Below are positions 43,540 through 51,630 of a stretch of DNA of 64,000 nucleotides, one piece after another. Under the pieces are notes generated by a model. It had not been told where the DNA came from, searched no databases, and worked only from the letters and a program-made list of their open reading frames with translations. The position numbers and the translations under genes are program-made. Source of the DNA: Salipiger bermudensis (GTDB lineage Bacteria > Pseudomonadota > Alphaproteobacteria > Rhodobacterales > Rhodobacteraceae); contig NZ_JAHVIA010000002.1 in NCBI RefSeq assembly GCF_019801965.1, forward strand, positions 248,001 to 312,000. The letters run 5' to 3'. Within the stretch, counting starts at the first letter, position 1. Each line of letters starts with the position of its first letter.

Positions 43540-43620
43540 TGGATCACCTCCTTTCAGCTGTTATAAAACGCATCTTCAGGGTGCCACGGAAAGGCACACC
43601 GTCAAAACGTTTTTTGCAGC

Positions 43621-44262
43621 TCAGGCCATGGCCCGCGACGAAAGTGCCTTCGAAACGATCATCCGGAACGGCACCAGCGCGAGGATGGCAAGGCCGAGCT
43701 TCACCAGCCAGTCGGCGGTGCCCAGCGAGACCCAGAGCGGCACGATCGGGCCCGCGCCCAGTAGCGGCAGGGTTTCACCGGCCCAGCTGACATCGTTGCC
43801 GGGCTCAAGGAAGCTCAGCGCGCCCGAGAAGGCGATGGTGAAGAAGATCGCAGTGTCGAGGGCGGAGCCCACCAGCGTCGAGGCCAGCGGTGCACGCCAC
43901 CACGAGCCCTCGCGCAGGCGGTCAAAGATCGCCACGTCCATCATCTGGGCGGTAAGGAAGGCGAGGCCCGAGCCGATGGCGACGCGGAGCGTCACGGCGG
44001 GGTAGGTGTAGCCGTCGCCCTCAAGCATGATCTGGGTGCCGATCAGCGAGCAGATCACGCCGACCACGAAGCCGGCAAAGACCACCTTGCGGGCGGCCTG
44101 CGCGCCGTAGAGGCGGTTCATCACGTCGGTAACGAGGAAGGCGAGCGGATAGGTGAAGGCACCCCAGGTCAGCCACTGGCCGAACAGGAACTGCACGAGG
44201 ATGTTGGAGGCCAGCACGATGGCGGCCATGGCAAGAATGCCGGGAAGGTGTTTGCGCGTCAT
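43621..44262 (-). CDS. yhhQ: Queuosine-precursor transporter (YhhQ/VUT family)
   Basis: A 213-residue membrane protein of the VUT family, with about six helices. Family features are WGAFTYPLAFLVTDVMNRLYG and VGAFIS-like glycine-rich segments near AIGSGLAFLTAQMMDVAIFD. It imports preQ0/preQ1 for queuosine synthesis. The start at 44262 lacks a visible riboswitch; the 66 bases upstream do not fold into a preQ1 element that I can recognise. Confidence 0.9.
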   Translation of the reverse strand: MTRKHLPGILAMAAIVLASNILVQFLFGQWLTWGAFTYPLAFLVTDVMNRLYGAQAARKVVFAGFVVGVICSLIGTQIMLEGDGYTYPAVTLRVAIGSGLAFLTAQMMDVAIFDRLREGSWWRAPLASTLVGSALDTAIFFTIAFSGALSFLEPGNDVSWAGETLPLLGAGPIVPLWVSLGTADWLVKLGLAILALVPFRMIVSKALSSRAMA

Positions 44263-44328
44263 GTATCTCGACCCGTTTTGACAAGGTTGCGGGGACTTGG
44301 CCGCGCCGGGCGCGGCGGATTGGTCCCA

Positions 44329-45240
44329 TTAAGGCCTGTCAGGGCTCGAGGCAAGAGATTCCGGGACGGTGTATTCGACCAGCTCGGTGCGCTGGAAGAA
44401 GTTGAAATTGTCATCCGAGATCATCGTCAGTCGGATCGCGCCGGCCGCGTCGCGCCAGACCGCGATGCCTTCGAGATTGTCGTGGCGAAGCAGGTGGCTC
44501 TCGAAGAGCGTGGTCTCCTCGGTCAGCGCATCCTCGGTCATGTCGAAGCGCCGGACCCGGCTGCGGAAGCCGATGCCGGTGAATTCGCGTTCGAGCAGGT
44601 AGAAGCGCCCATCCGGGCCAATATCGGCTCCGACCGCGAGAAAACCGCCGCGGCGGGGAATGTGATACGGCTCGGTCCAGCGGCCGTTGTCGTAGCGCCA
44701 GACCGGGAAGGGGCGGGTCAGTTCGCCGGAGCGCTCGGGCAGGGTATAGAGCCGGCCCTGCGCATCGATCGCGAGTGCCTCGAGGCTGGAATTGGCCTGC
44801 AATCCGCGGAAGAAGTCCGGTCGCGACAGCAGCATGGCGCGCGATGGCGTGTCATAGGCCCAGACCCGGGCGATGCCCTCGTAGGAGACGAAGGCGCGCC
44901 CGTCGGGTCCGAGCGCGAGCCCCTCGGAATCGCCCCGCGTGATGCGTTGCGGCTGTCCGTGTTCGTCCATCAGCTCTTCGATCGGGCCGGACCGCACCGC
45001 CACGATGCGCCCGTCCTTGCGCTCGAGCGTGCCCGAGACGATATGCGCCCGGTCGCTGATTGCGGTGAAGCGGGTGCCATCCTCCGACAGCTCTAGGCCC
45101 GAGAGCCCGCCGAAGGCGGGGTCGTCGAGTGTCCAGGTGAAGCTGGCGGTGAAACGGGCTTCGCCGCCGCTGGCCGCGGCGGCGAGGGCGAGCGCTGCCG
45201 CCAGTGCCGCGCCTATTGCGCCGCGAGTACGGTTGCGCAT
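44329..45240 (-). CDS. Esterase-like phytase-domain protein, exported
   Basis: A 303-residue protein with an N-terminal export signal ([20 protein letters not shown]). It has a beta-propeller-like phytase/esterase domain recognisable by [38 protein letters not shown] and [12 protein letters not shown]. Substrate is unknown; the name is by fold. Its start overlaps the mepA stop by 28 bases, so the two are co-transcribed with the transporter gene before them. Confidence 0.82.
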   Translation of the reverse strand: MRNRTRGAIGAALAAALALAAAASGGEARFTASFTWTLDDPAFGGLSGLELSEDGTRFTAISDRAHIVSGTLERKDGRIVAVRSGPIEELMDEHGQPQRITRGDSEGLALGPDGRAFVSYEGIARVWAYDTPSRAMLLSRPDFFRGLQANSSLEALAIDAQGRLYTLPERSGELTRPFPVWRYDNGRWTEPYHIPRRGGFLAVGADIGPDGRFYLLEREFTGIGFRSRVRRFDMTEDALTEETTLFESHLLRHDNLEGIAVWRDAAGAIRLTMISDDNFNFFQRTELVEYTVPESLASSPDRP

Positions 45241-46133
45241 TGGGCCGGAAGGTCCCCCATGACGAGATCGCGCTTGGGCTTGGGCGGCGGCGCGTTGGGA
45301 TCGGGCGGCGGCGGGTTGAGGATGTTGTTCACCCAGGCCTGCGCATCGGCGCAGCCGTCACCCGGCGGCGGCGGATCCTGGTTGACGCAGCCGCTGGCGC
45401 CCGGCGGGCAGTTGAGCCGCACGTGGAAATGGTAGTGATGGCCATACCAGGGGCGGATCTTGCGCAGCCACGACCGGTCGCCGGTCTCGTCGTTGCACAT
45501 CTTCACCTTGGCGCCGGGAAAAACGAAGATCCGCGCCACGCGCGGGTCGGAGGCGGCGGCCTTCAGCAGCTCGTGATGGGCGCGGGTCCAGTTGTCGTTG
45601 GTGTAGGCGCCCGCCGAGCGGCGCAGCGAGATCGACGAGATGTTCTCGCGCTCGGTGCGGCTGAGAGAGAGATTGTTGGCGGGGCGCATCCAGATATCCG
45701 CGTCGAGCCCGATCTGGTGGCTGGCATGGCCCGAGGTCATCGGGCCGCCGCGCGGCTGGCTCATGTCGCCGACATAGAGCCCGTTCCAGCCCGGAAGCTG
45801 CGCCGCCTTGCGGCTCAGATCCTGCACGTAGTCGATCAGCTCTGGATGGGCCCAGTTGCGGTTGCGGCTGAGCCGCATCGCCTGCCAGGTCGGGCCGGTC
45901 TCGGGCAGTTGCGCGGCGCCGGCCACGCAGCCCTTGGAATAGGAGCCGAAGGACGCGGCGCGCTGCGGCGAGCCCACCTGTTCGGCGCCGAAGAGGCTCT
46001 TGGCGCTCTTGGTCGAAAGAACCCCGGTGACACGGGGCAGATCGGCTTCGGTGACTTTGGGCGCTGGGCGATCTTCGCCGCAGGCCGCGAGGGTCAGCGC
46101 GGCCACGGCGAGGGCGGTCAGGGTGCGGATCAT
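45213..46133 (-). CDS. mepA: Penicillin-insensitive murein endopeptidase MepA (lipoprotein-like)
   Basis: A 306-residue LAS-family zinc peptidase that cuts D-Ala-mDAP cross-links. Zinc-binding and catalytic signatures are visible in [20 protein letters not shown] and [13 protein letters not shown]. The N-terminus has a lipobox (LTLAACGED), so it may be lipid-anchored. The C-terminus is Pro-rich ([15 protein letters not shown]). ATG 46133 lies in an ATGA overlap with the UMF1 transporter stop. The phytase-like gene overlaps its end. Confidence 0.92.
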   Translation of the reverse strand: MIRTLTALAVAALTLAACGEDRPAPKVTEADLPRVTGVLSTKSAKSLFGAEQVGSPQRAASFGSYSKGCVAGAAQLPETGPTWQAMRLSRNRNWAHPELIDYVQDLSRKAAQLPGWNGLYVGDMSQPRGGPMTSGHASHQIGLDADIWMRPANNLSLSRTERENISSISLRRSAGAYTNDNWTRAHHELLKAAASDPRVARIFVFPGAKVKMCNDETGDRSWLRKIRPWYGHHYHFHVRLNCPPGASGCVNQDPPPPGDGCADAQAWVNNILNPPPPDPNAPPPKPKRDLVMGDLPAQCATVLAAQ

Positions 46134-47467
46134 TCTGCTCGGTCTCCGTCTGGTTGCACCCAGCGTAGCAGAACGAGGCCGATCACGAAAAGGCCGATGA
46201 TGGGCGAAACCCCGATGCGCTGACTGTCGCTCACGGTGGTTGCCACCCCGATGAGCAGCGGCGCGAGGAACGAGGTGGCCTTGCCGGCCAGCGCGTAGAG
46301 CCCGAAGGCCTCGGTCATGCGCGCGGGGTTGGCCTGACGGCACATCATGGTCCGCGAAGCGGCCTGGATCACGCCGCCAGCCGCACCGATCGTGGCTCCG
46401 AAGAGCCAGAAAGCATAATCGGCGGCGCGCGACCCCTCGGGTAGGGCGATGCCGAAGAGCGCGTCGCGCTCGACCGAAACGATGCCCACGGCCACCGCGG
46501 TCAGAACGAGGATGCAGACGGTGATGACGGGCTTGGGGCCGAAGCGGGTGTCGGCCTTGCCGCCGAGCCAGGCAAACAGCGCCCCCGAGATGATCGCGAT
46601 GATGCCGAACACCCCGGTATCGACAACCGACCAGCCGAGCACGCCTGCGGCGTAGATGCCGCCGAAGGCATACATGCCGTTGAGCGCGTCGCGGTAGAAC
46701 ATCGACGAGGCGAGGAAGGCGAAGAGCGAGGGCGTCCCGGGCAGGCGCCTGAGCGTGCCCTTGAGATCGGTCAGCGCCCGTTTGACGGCCCCCTTCGGTG
46801 CCGGGTGGCTGCGCGGATCGCGGACCCAGAGGAAGAACGGCAGCATGAAGATCACGTACCAGATCGCCGTCAGCGGCCCGACGAAGCGCGTGCCCTCGCG
46901 CATTTCCGGGTCGAGCCTGAGCGCGGGCGCGCGACCGAGGAAGGTCGTCCCGGTGGTGGCACTCTCCGCGAAGAAGCCAAGTGTCAGCACCAGCGCGATC
47001 AGCCCGCCCACGTAGCCGAAGGCCCAGCCATTGCCCGAGATCCGGCCGATCTTCTCGCGGGGGCCGAGATCGGGCAGCATGGCGTTGGTGAAGATCGTCG
47101 CGAACTCCATGCCGACGAGGCCGAGCGCGAAGAAGAACAGCGTCGAGAGCAGGTTGAAGTCGCCGGGGGCGGCAAACCACAGCATCGCCGAGCCCAGGAC
47201 GTAGAGCCCCGAGAAGCCCCAGATCCAGCGCAGCCGGTTGCCGCCGGTATCGGCCAGCGCGCCGAGGATCGGGGCGAGCAGGGCAATAGCGACGCCCGCG
47301 GCGGCGATGCCGAAGCCCCAGGCGGCCTGTGCCTGGGTGCCATCTCCCATCAGTTCCTTGACGTAGGGAGCGAAGATGAAGGTCAGCAGCAACGTGTTGT
47401 AGGGCTGGCTGGCCCAGTCGAAGAAGAACCAGCCCCAGATGCGTTTGCGTGTCACGTGTCCGGTCAT
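46130..47467 (-). CDS. UMF1/Atg22-type major facilitator transporter
   Basis: A 445-residue transporter with about twelve helices. The N-terminus KRIWGWFFFDWASQPYNTLL is the hallmark of the UMF1/Atg22 group. Some relatives export amino acids, and gene linkage to peptidoglycan hydrolases suggests turnover products here; both are inference. First gene of a three-gene minus-strand operon with mepA and the phytase-like gene. Confidence 0.88.
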   Translation of the reverse strand: MTGHVTRKRIWGWFFFDWASQPYNTLLLTFIFAPYVKELMGDGTQAQAAWGFGIAAAGVAIALLAPILGALADTGGNRLRWIWGFSGLYVLGSAMLWFAAPGDFNLLSTLFFFALGLVGMEFATIFTNAMLPDLGPREKIGRISGNGWAFGYVGGLIALVLTLGFFAESATTGTTFLGRAPALRLDPEMREGTRFVGPLTAIWYVIFMLPFFLWVRDPRSHPAPKGAVKRALTDLKGTLRRLPGTPSLFAFLASSMFYRDALNGMYAFGGIYAAGVLGWSVVDTGVFGIIAIISGALFAWLGGKADTRFGPKPVITVCILVLTAVAVGIVSVERDALFGIALPEGSRAADYAFWLFGATIGAAGGVIQAASRTMMCRQANPARMTEAFGLYALAGKATSFLAPLLIGVATTVSDSQRIGVSPIIGLFVIGLVLLRWVQPDGDRAE

Positions 47468-47551
47468 GCTGCCCTCCTGTCCGCGGCGCGATAGAACAGC
47501 CGGGCGTGGCAGGGGGCAAGGCGAAATCGGCCCGTGGCGTTACATCTGGCG

Positions 47552-48085
47552 CTACATCTGCGGCGGCCAGGGGCGCTGGTCTTCGGTGGCGAGCCAGCTC
47601 TGCACCCAGTCAGGCAGCTCCGGTGATTCGATCTCGTGGCCAAGCGCCGTCATGATCCGGTCCATCGTGACGATGCCGTTCCGGTCGGTCACCGCGCCGC
47701 GATAGACCGCGTGGTTGGCGCATTCGCCATCGGCCTTCCACATGGTCTGCTCAAGATACATGAAACGCGCGTCCCAGCCGATCAGCCGCGAGCGCATCTC
47801 GACCTTCTCCATCAGCTTGATGCGGCGGCGGTAGCGCACCACCGCGCCCGCCATCGTCAGCCCCCAGCGTTCGCGCCGCAGCACCCCGATCAGCCCCGAG
47901 CGCCGTGCCAGCGGGATGCGGCCGAGATCGTAGAGCGTCAGCGTGCGGCCGTTGTTGAGCTCCTTCCACAGGTCGAGATCCCACGGCCAGCAGATGTGGT
48001 AGGAGATGTGGCTCTCGCCGAGCTCCAGCGGCGGCTGGTTGCGCGAGATCCAAAGCTCCTTGGCCATGCGGATGAACGGGTACAT
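47552..48085 (-). CDS. Hotdog-fold acyl-CoA thioesterase family protein
   Basis: A 177-residue protein of the 4HBT-like, THEM6-related group. It shows WPWDLDLWKELNNGRTLTLYDLGR, in which the NNG segment matches the active-site helix region, and VVRYRRRIKLMEKVEM. It would hydrolyse acyl-CoA or acyl-ACP thioesters. ATG 48085 follows AGGAGATGCCCGC on the minus strand. It is divergent from the YggT gene. Confidence 0.8.
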   Translation of the reverse strand: MYPFIRMAKELWISRNQPPLELGESHISYHICWPWDLDLWKELNNGRTLTLYDLGRIPLARRSGLIGVLRRERWGLTMAGAVVRYRRRIKLMEKVEMRSRLIGWDARFMYLEQTMWKADGECANHAVYRGAVTDRNGIVTMDRIMTALGHEIESPELPDWVQSWLATEDQRPWPPQM

Positions 48086-48215
48086 GCGGGCATCTCCTTT
48101 TGTGCCCAAAGGGAAGCGCCGCGGCCGGAAGGTCAACCACGACCCTGCGGCACTATTGCCCTCGCGGGCGGGGATGCTTACCTGTTGGCGCGGATAGGCA
48201 AAGGAAACACACCAC

Positions 48216-48500
48216 ATGATGGCAATCTACGGCCCGCTGAAGCTGATCCTCGACGTGATCTTCTTCATCATGATCGTTCACATCATCATGAGCTGGTTGA
48301 TCAACTTCAACGTGCTCAACCTGCGGCAGCCGCTGGTCGCCAACATCTGGACCGGGCTCAACCGCCTGCTCGAGCCGATCTACACGCCGATCCGCCGCAT
48401 CCTGCCCAACACCCACCCGTTGGACCTCGCGCCGCTCGTCGTGTTCATCATCGTGATCTCGCTGCGCGACTATATCCTGCCGACCATCCTGTTCGGGTGA
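48216..48500 (+). CDS. yggT: YggT family membrane protein
   Basis: A 94-residue membrane protein with two hydrophobic helices separated by the family motif LNRLLEPIYTPIRRILPN. YggT proteins are linked to osmotic tolerance and cell-division or envelope functions, with no defined biochemistry. It stands alone, divergent from the thioesterase gene and ahead of recQ. Confidence 0.9.
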   Translation: MMAIYGPLKLILDVIFFIMIVHIIMSWLINFNVLNLRQPLVANIWTGLNRLLEPIYTPIRRILPNTHPLDLAPLVVFIIVISLRDYILPTILFG

Positions 48501-48590
48501 TTTCCGCCACGGGCGGGCTTGTTCACCTAATCTTAGTATGAGACTGTGCGGAATAGAGCAGATATAGCGTAAAATCCGCAGGTCCCGCCC

Positions 48591-50645
48591 ATGCCCCGCG
48601 ACACCGCGCCCGGAGAGGCGCTGCTGAAAGAGATTTTCGGCTTCGATGCCTTCCGCCCCGGACAGGGAGAGATCGTCGATGCCGTGGCGCAGGGCGAGAA
48701 CGTGCTCGCCATCATGCCCACCGGCGGCGGCAAATCCCTGTGCTACCAGCTGCCCGCGCTGATGCGCGGCGGCGTGACGGTGGTGATCTCACCGCTCATC
48801 GCGCTGATGCGCGATCAGGTGCGCGGGCTGCGCGAGGCAGGCGTCGCGGCCGGCGCGCTGACCTCCGGCAACACCCAGGAAGAGACCGACGCGGTGTGGG
48901 ACATGCTCTCGCAGGGCACGCTCAAGCTCCTGTATCTCGCGCCCGAACGTCTGGCTTCGGGCGGGGCGCAGCGGATGTTGGCGGAGGCGGGCGTCAGCCT
49001 GATCGCCGTCGACGAGGCCCATTGTGTCAGCCAGTGGGGCCATGATTTCCGCCCCGATTACCTGCGCATCGGCGAGCTGCGCCGCAGCCTCGGCGTGCCG
49101 CTGGCGGCCTTCACCGCCACCGCCGATCAGGAGACGCAGGAAGAGATCGTCCGCCGGCTCTTCGATGGCGAGACGCCGCAGACCTTCCTGCGCGGCTTCG
49201 ACCGGCCCAACATCCACCTCGCCTTCCGCCCCAAGGACAGCCCGCGCGCCCAGATCATGCGCTTCGCCGCCGCTCGCAAGGGCCGCTCGGGCATCGTCTA
49301 TTGCGGCACCCGCGCCAAGACCGAGAGCCTGGCGCAGGCGCTGGGGCAGGAGGGGCACAGCGCCTGCTTCTACCACGGCGGCATGGAAGCGGATGATCGC
49401 CGCGCCGTCGAGGAACGCTTCGCAAAGGAAGACGGGCTGATCGTGGTCGCCACGGTGGCCTTCGGCATGGGGGTCGACAAGCCCGATATCCGCTGGGTCG
49501 CCCATGCCGACCTGCCGAAATCCATCGAGGCCTATTACCAGGAGATCGGCCGCGCCGGGCGAGACGGCGCACCGGCCGAAACGTTGACGCTCTACGGTGC
49601 AGACGATATCCGCCTGCGCCGCGCCCAGATCGACGAGGGCATGGCGCCACCTGAGCGCCGGATCGCCGATCATGGCCGGCTCAACGCGCTCCTGGGGCTC
49701 GCCGAGGCGCTGGGCTGCCGCCGCCAGCAGCTGCTGCGCTATTTTGGCGAAAGCTCCGAGCCTTGCGGCAATTGCGATCTCTGCGACAAGCCGCCCGAGC
49801 TCTTCGATGGCACCGAGGCGGTGCGCAAGGCGCTGTCGGCGGCACTGCGCACCGACGAGAGCTTCGGCGCCGGGCACCTGATCGACATCCTCATCGGCAA
49901 CGAGACCGACAAGGTGCGCCAGCGCCGCCACGACCAGCTGCCGACCTTCGGGGTCGGACGCGATCTCAAGAAGGGCCAGTGGCAGGCGGTGTTCCGGCAG
50001 ATGATGGGCTTCGACCTCGTGCGCCCCGATCCCGAGCGCCACGGCGCGCTTGTGATGACCGACGCGGCGCTGCCGATCCTCAAGGGTGAGCAGTCCATCA
50101 CCCTGCGCCGCGACGTGATCGACCGCGCCGCCGAGCGCCGGCCGCAGGTCAAGACGCTGGTCAGCGAGGAAGACGCGCCGCTGCTCTCGGCGCTCAAGGC
50201 CAAGCGCCGCGCACTGGCCGAGACCGCGTCTCTCCCGGCCTACATGATCTTCCCCGACAAGACCCTGATCGAGATGGCCGAGACCCGGCCGCAGAGCCTA
50301 GACGACATGGCGCGGATCGGCGGCGTCGGCGCCAAGAAGCTCGAGCGCTACGGCGCCGAGTTCCTGTCGGTGATCACCGGCGCCAGCGAGGAGATGCACC
50401 CGACCCGGCGCAAGCTCGCCGGGCGCGAGGCGGGCTCGCTCTACGACACTCTGATGGCGGTACAGGCGGATCTGGTGCGCGGCATCGACGGCACCGAGAA
50501 ACCGCTCTCCTGCTCGGCCTCGCTGCTCGCCAAGGTGGCGCAGGCCCGCCCCGACAGCGACGCGGCGATGGAGCGGCTGCTGGGCGACCGGCGCTTCGAG
50601 CGTTTCGGCCTGGCCTTTCTGGACGTTCTGGCCCGGGCGGACTAG
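48591..50645 (+). CDS. recQ: ATP-dependent DNA helicase RecQ
   Basis: A 684-residue RecQ helicase acting in recombination and fork repair. Motif I is MPTGGGKSLCYQLPAL, motif II AVDEAHCVSQWGHDFR, motif VI QEIGRAGRDG. A zinc-binding region includes CGNCDLC, then a winged helix, then a C-terminal HRDC domain (VRGIDGTEKPLSCSASLL). The length is slightly above E. coli RecQ (609) owing to the C-terminal region. The start follows AAATCCGCAGG. Confidence 0.95.
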   Translation: MPRDTAPGEALLKEIFGFDAFRPGQGEIVDAVAQGENVLAIMPTGGGKSLCYQLPALMRGGVTVVISPLIALMRDQVRGLREAGVAAGALTSGNTQEETDAVWDMLSQGTLKLLYLAPERLASGGAQRMLAEAGVSLIAVDEAHCVSQWGHDFRPDYLRIGELRRSLGVPLAAFTATADQETQEEIVRRLFDGETPQTFLRGFDRPNIHLAFRPKDSPRAQIMRFAAARKGRSGIVYCGTRAKTESLAQALGQEGHSACFYHGGMEADDRRAVEERFAKEDGLIVVATVAFGMGVDKPDIRWVAHADLPKSIEAYYQEIGRAGRDGAPAETLTLYGADDIRLRRAQIDEGMAPPERRIADHGRLNALLGLAEALGCRRQQLLRYFGESSEPCGNCDLCDKPPELFDGTEAVRKALSAALRTDESFGAGHLIDILIGNETDKVRQRRHDQLPTFGVGRDLKKGQWQAVFRQMMGFDLVRPDPERHGALVMTDAALPILKGEQSITLRRDVIDRAAERRPQVKTLVSEEDAPLLSALKAKRRALAETASLPAYMIFPDKTLIEMAETRPQSLDDMARIGGVGAKKLERYGAEFLSVITGASEEMHPTRRKLAGREAGSLYDTLMAVQADLVRGIDGTEKPLSCSASLLAKVAQARPDSDAAMERLLGDRRFERFGLAFLDVLARAD

Positions 50646-50726
50646 ATCGGACCCGGTATTCGTTTCCCCGAATATCACGACGATGACGGATGAGACCGGG
50701 CGCCGCCCGGCAAAGGAGATTGTGCG

Positions 50727-51497
50727 ATGCTGGTAGTGGTGTCCCCCGCCAAGAAGCTGGACTGGTCGGAGCGCGACGTGACGATGACCGAGCCGCGTCT
50801 GCAGGACGAGGCCGTGCGCCTCGCGGCGGTGGCGCGCGAGCTGAGCGTCGACGACCTGAAGTCGCTGATGAAGATCTCCGACGATCTCGCCAAGCTCAAC
50901 CGCGATCGCTTTCGCGATTTTCAGGACGCGCCCGAGGCCAATGCGCTGCGCCCGGCGGCGCTGGGCTTTGCCGGCGACACCTATCAGGGGCTCGAGGCAG
51001 CGTCTCTGGACAAGGACGAGATGGATTGGGCGCAGGATCACCTGCGCATTCTGTCGGGGCTCTACGGCGTTCTGCGGCCGCGCGACGGCTTCCAGCAATA
51101 CCGGCTCGAGATGGGGTCGCGGCTGAAGACCGAACGCGGCAAGAACCTCTACGATTACTGGGGCGACCGGATCTCGACGCTGCTGAATGCCGATGCCGAG
51201 AAAGCCGGCGCGGACGTGCTGGTGAACTGCGCCAGCCGGGAATATTTCGGCGCCGTCGACCGCGATGCGCTGAAGCTGCGGGTGATCACGCCGCAATTCA
51301 TGGAAGACAAGGGCGGCCAGCCGAAGATCGTCAGCTTCTACGCCAAGAAGGCGCGCGGCGCGATGGCGCGCTACATCGTCCAGCACCGGCTCACCGATCC
51401 CGACAGCCTGCGCGATTTCGACAGCGGCGGCTACGTCTTCTCCGAAGAGCTGTCGCAGCCCGACCAGCCGGTCTTCGTCCGCCCCTACGGCGGCTGA
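50727..51497 (+). CDS. yaaA: Peroxide stress protein YaaA
   Basis: A 256-residue YaaA family protein. The N-terminus MLVVVSPAKKLDWS, the central LYGVLRPRDGFQQYRLEMG and VNCASREYFGAVD are diagnostic. In E. coli YaaA limits free iron and DNA damage under peroxide stress and binds DNA. AAAGGAG lies 8 bases before ATG. The last codons and stop form the first unit of a 28-bp repeat tract shared with the convergent kinase gene. Confidence 0.93.
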   Translation: MLVVVSPAKKLDWSERDVTMTEPRLQDEAVRLAAVARELSVDDLKSLMKISDDLAKLNRDRFRDFQDAPEANALRPAALGFAGDTYQGLEAASLDKDEMDWAQDHLRILSGLYGVLRPRDGFQQYRLEMGSRLKTERGKNLYDYWGDRISTLLNADAEKAGADVLVNCASREYFGAVDRDALKLRVITPQFMEDKGGQPKIVSFYAKKARGAMARYIVQHRLTDPDSLRDFDSGGYVFSEELSQPDQPVFVRPYGG

Positions 51498-51630
51498 GCG
51501 GCGCGTCCGGCGCTGGGACAGCTGAACCACGCGTTCGGCCCCGGGGCGGCTGGGCCCGGCGTATCCCGCCTTGTAGCGGCTAAGCCGCGCGAATTGCCCT
51601 AGGGCGGCTGGGCCGCGCGACCGGCCCATG
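51489..51630. repeat. Degenerate 28-bp tandem repeats bridging two gene ends
   Basis: Five imperfect units of 28-29 bp can be aligned at 51489, 51517, 51545, 51574 and 51602. The shared core is like GCGGCTGAGCCGCGCG (seen as GCGGCTAAGCCGCGCG in unit 4 and GCGGCTGGGCCGCGCG in unit 5), followed by a looser half near TTCGGCCC. Unit 1 contains the yaaA stop and unit 5 encodes the C-terminus of the convergent kinase. Cores of units 4 and 5 are palindromic and may act as terminators. Confidence 0.6.

Noticed and set aside
43539-43555. Possible 3' end of a 16S rRNA gene on the plus strand
   Set aside because: Only 17 nt match and nothing upstream resembles 16S rRNA; it reads better as a Shine-Dalgarno complement on the minus strand.
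44263-44328. preQ1 riboswitch before yhhQ
   Set aside because: The family is sometimes riboswitch-controlled, but the 66-bp leader has no recognisable preQ1 pseudoknot elements.
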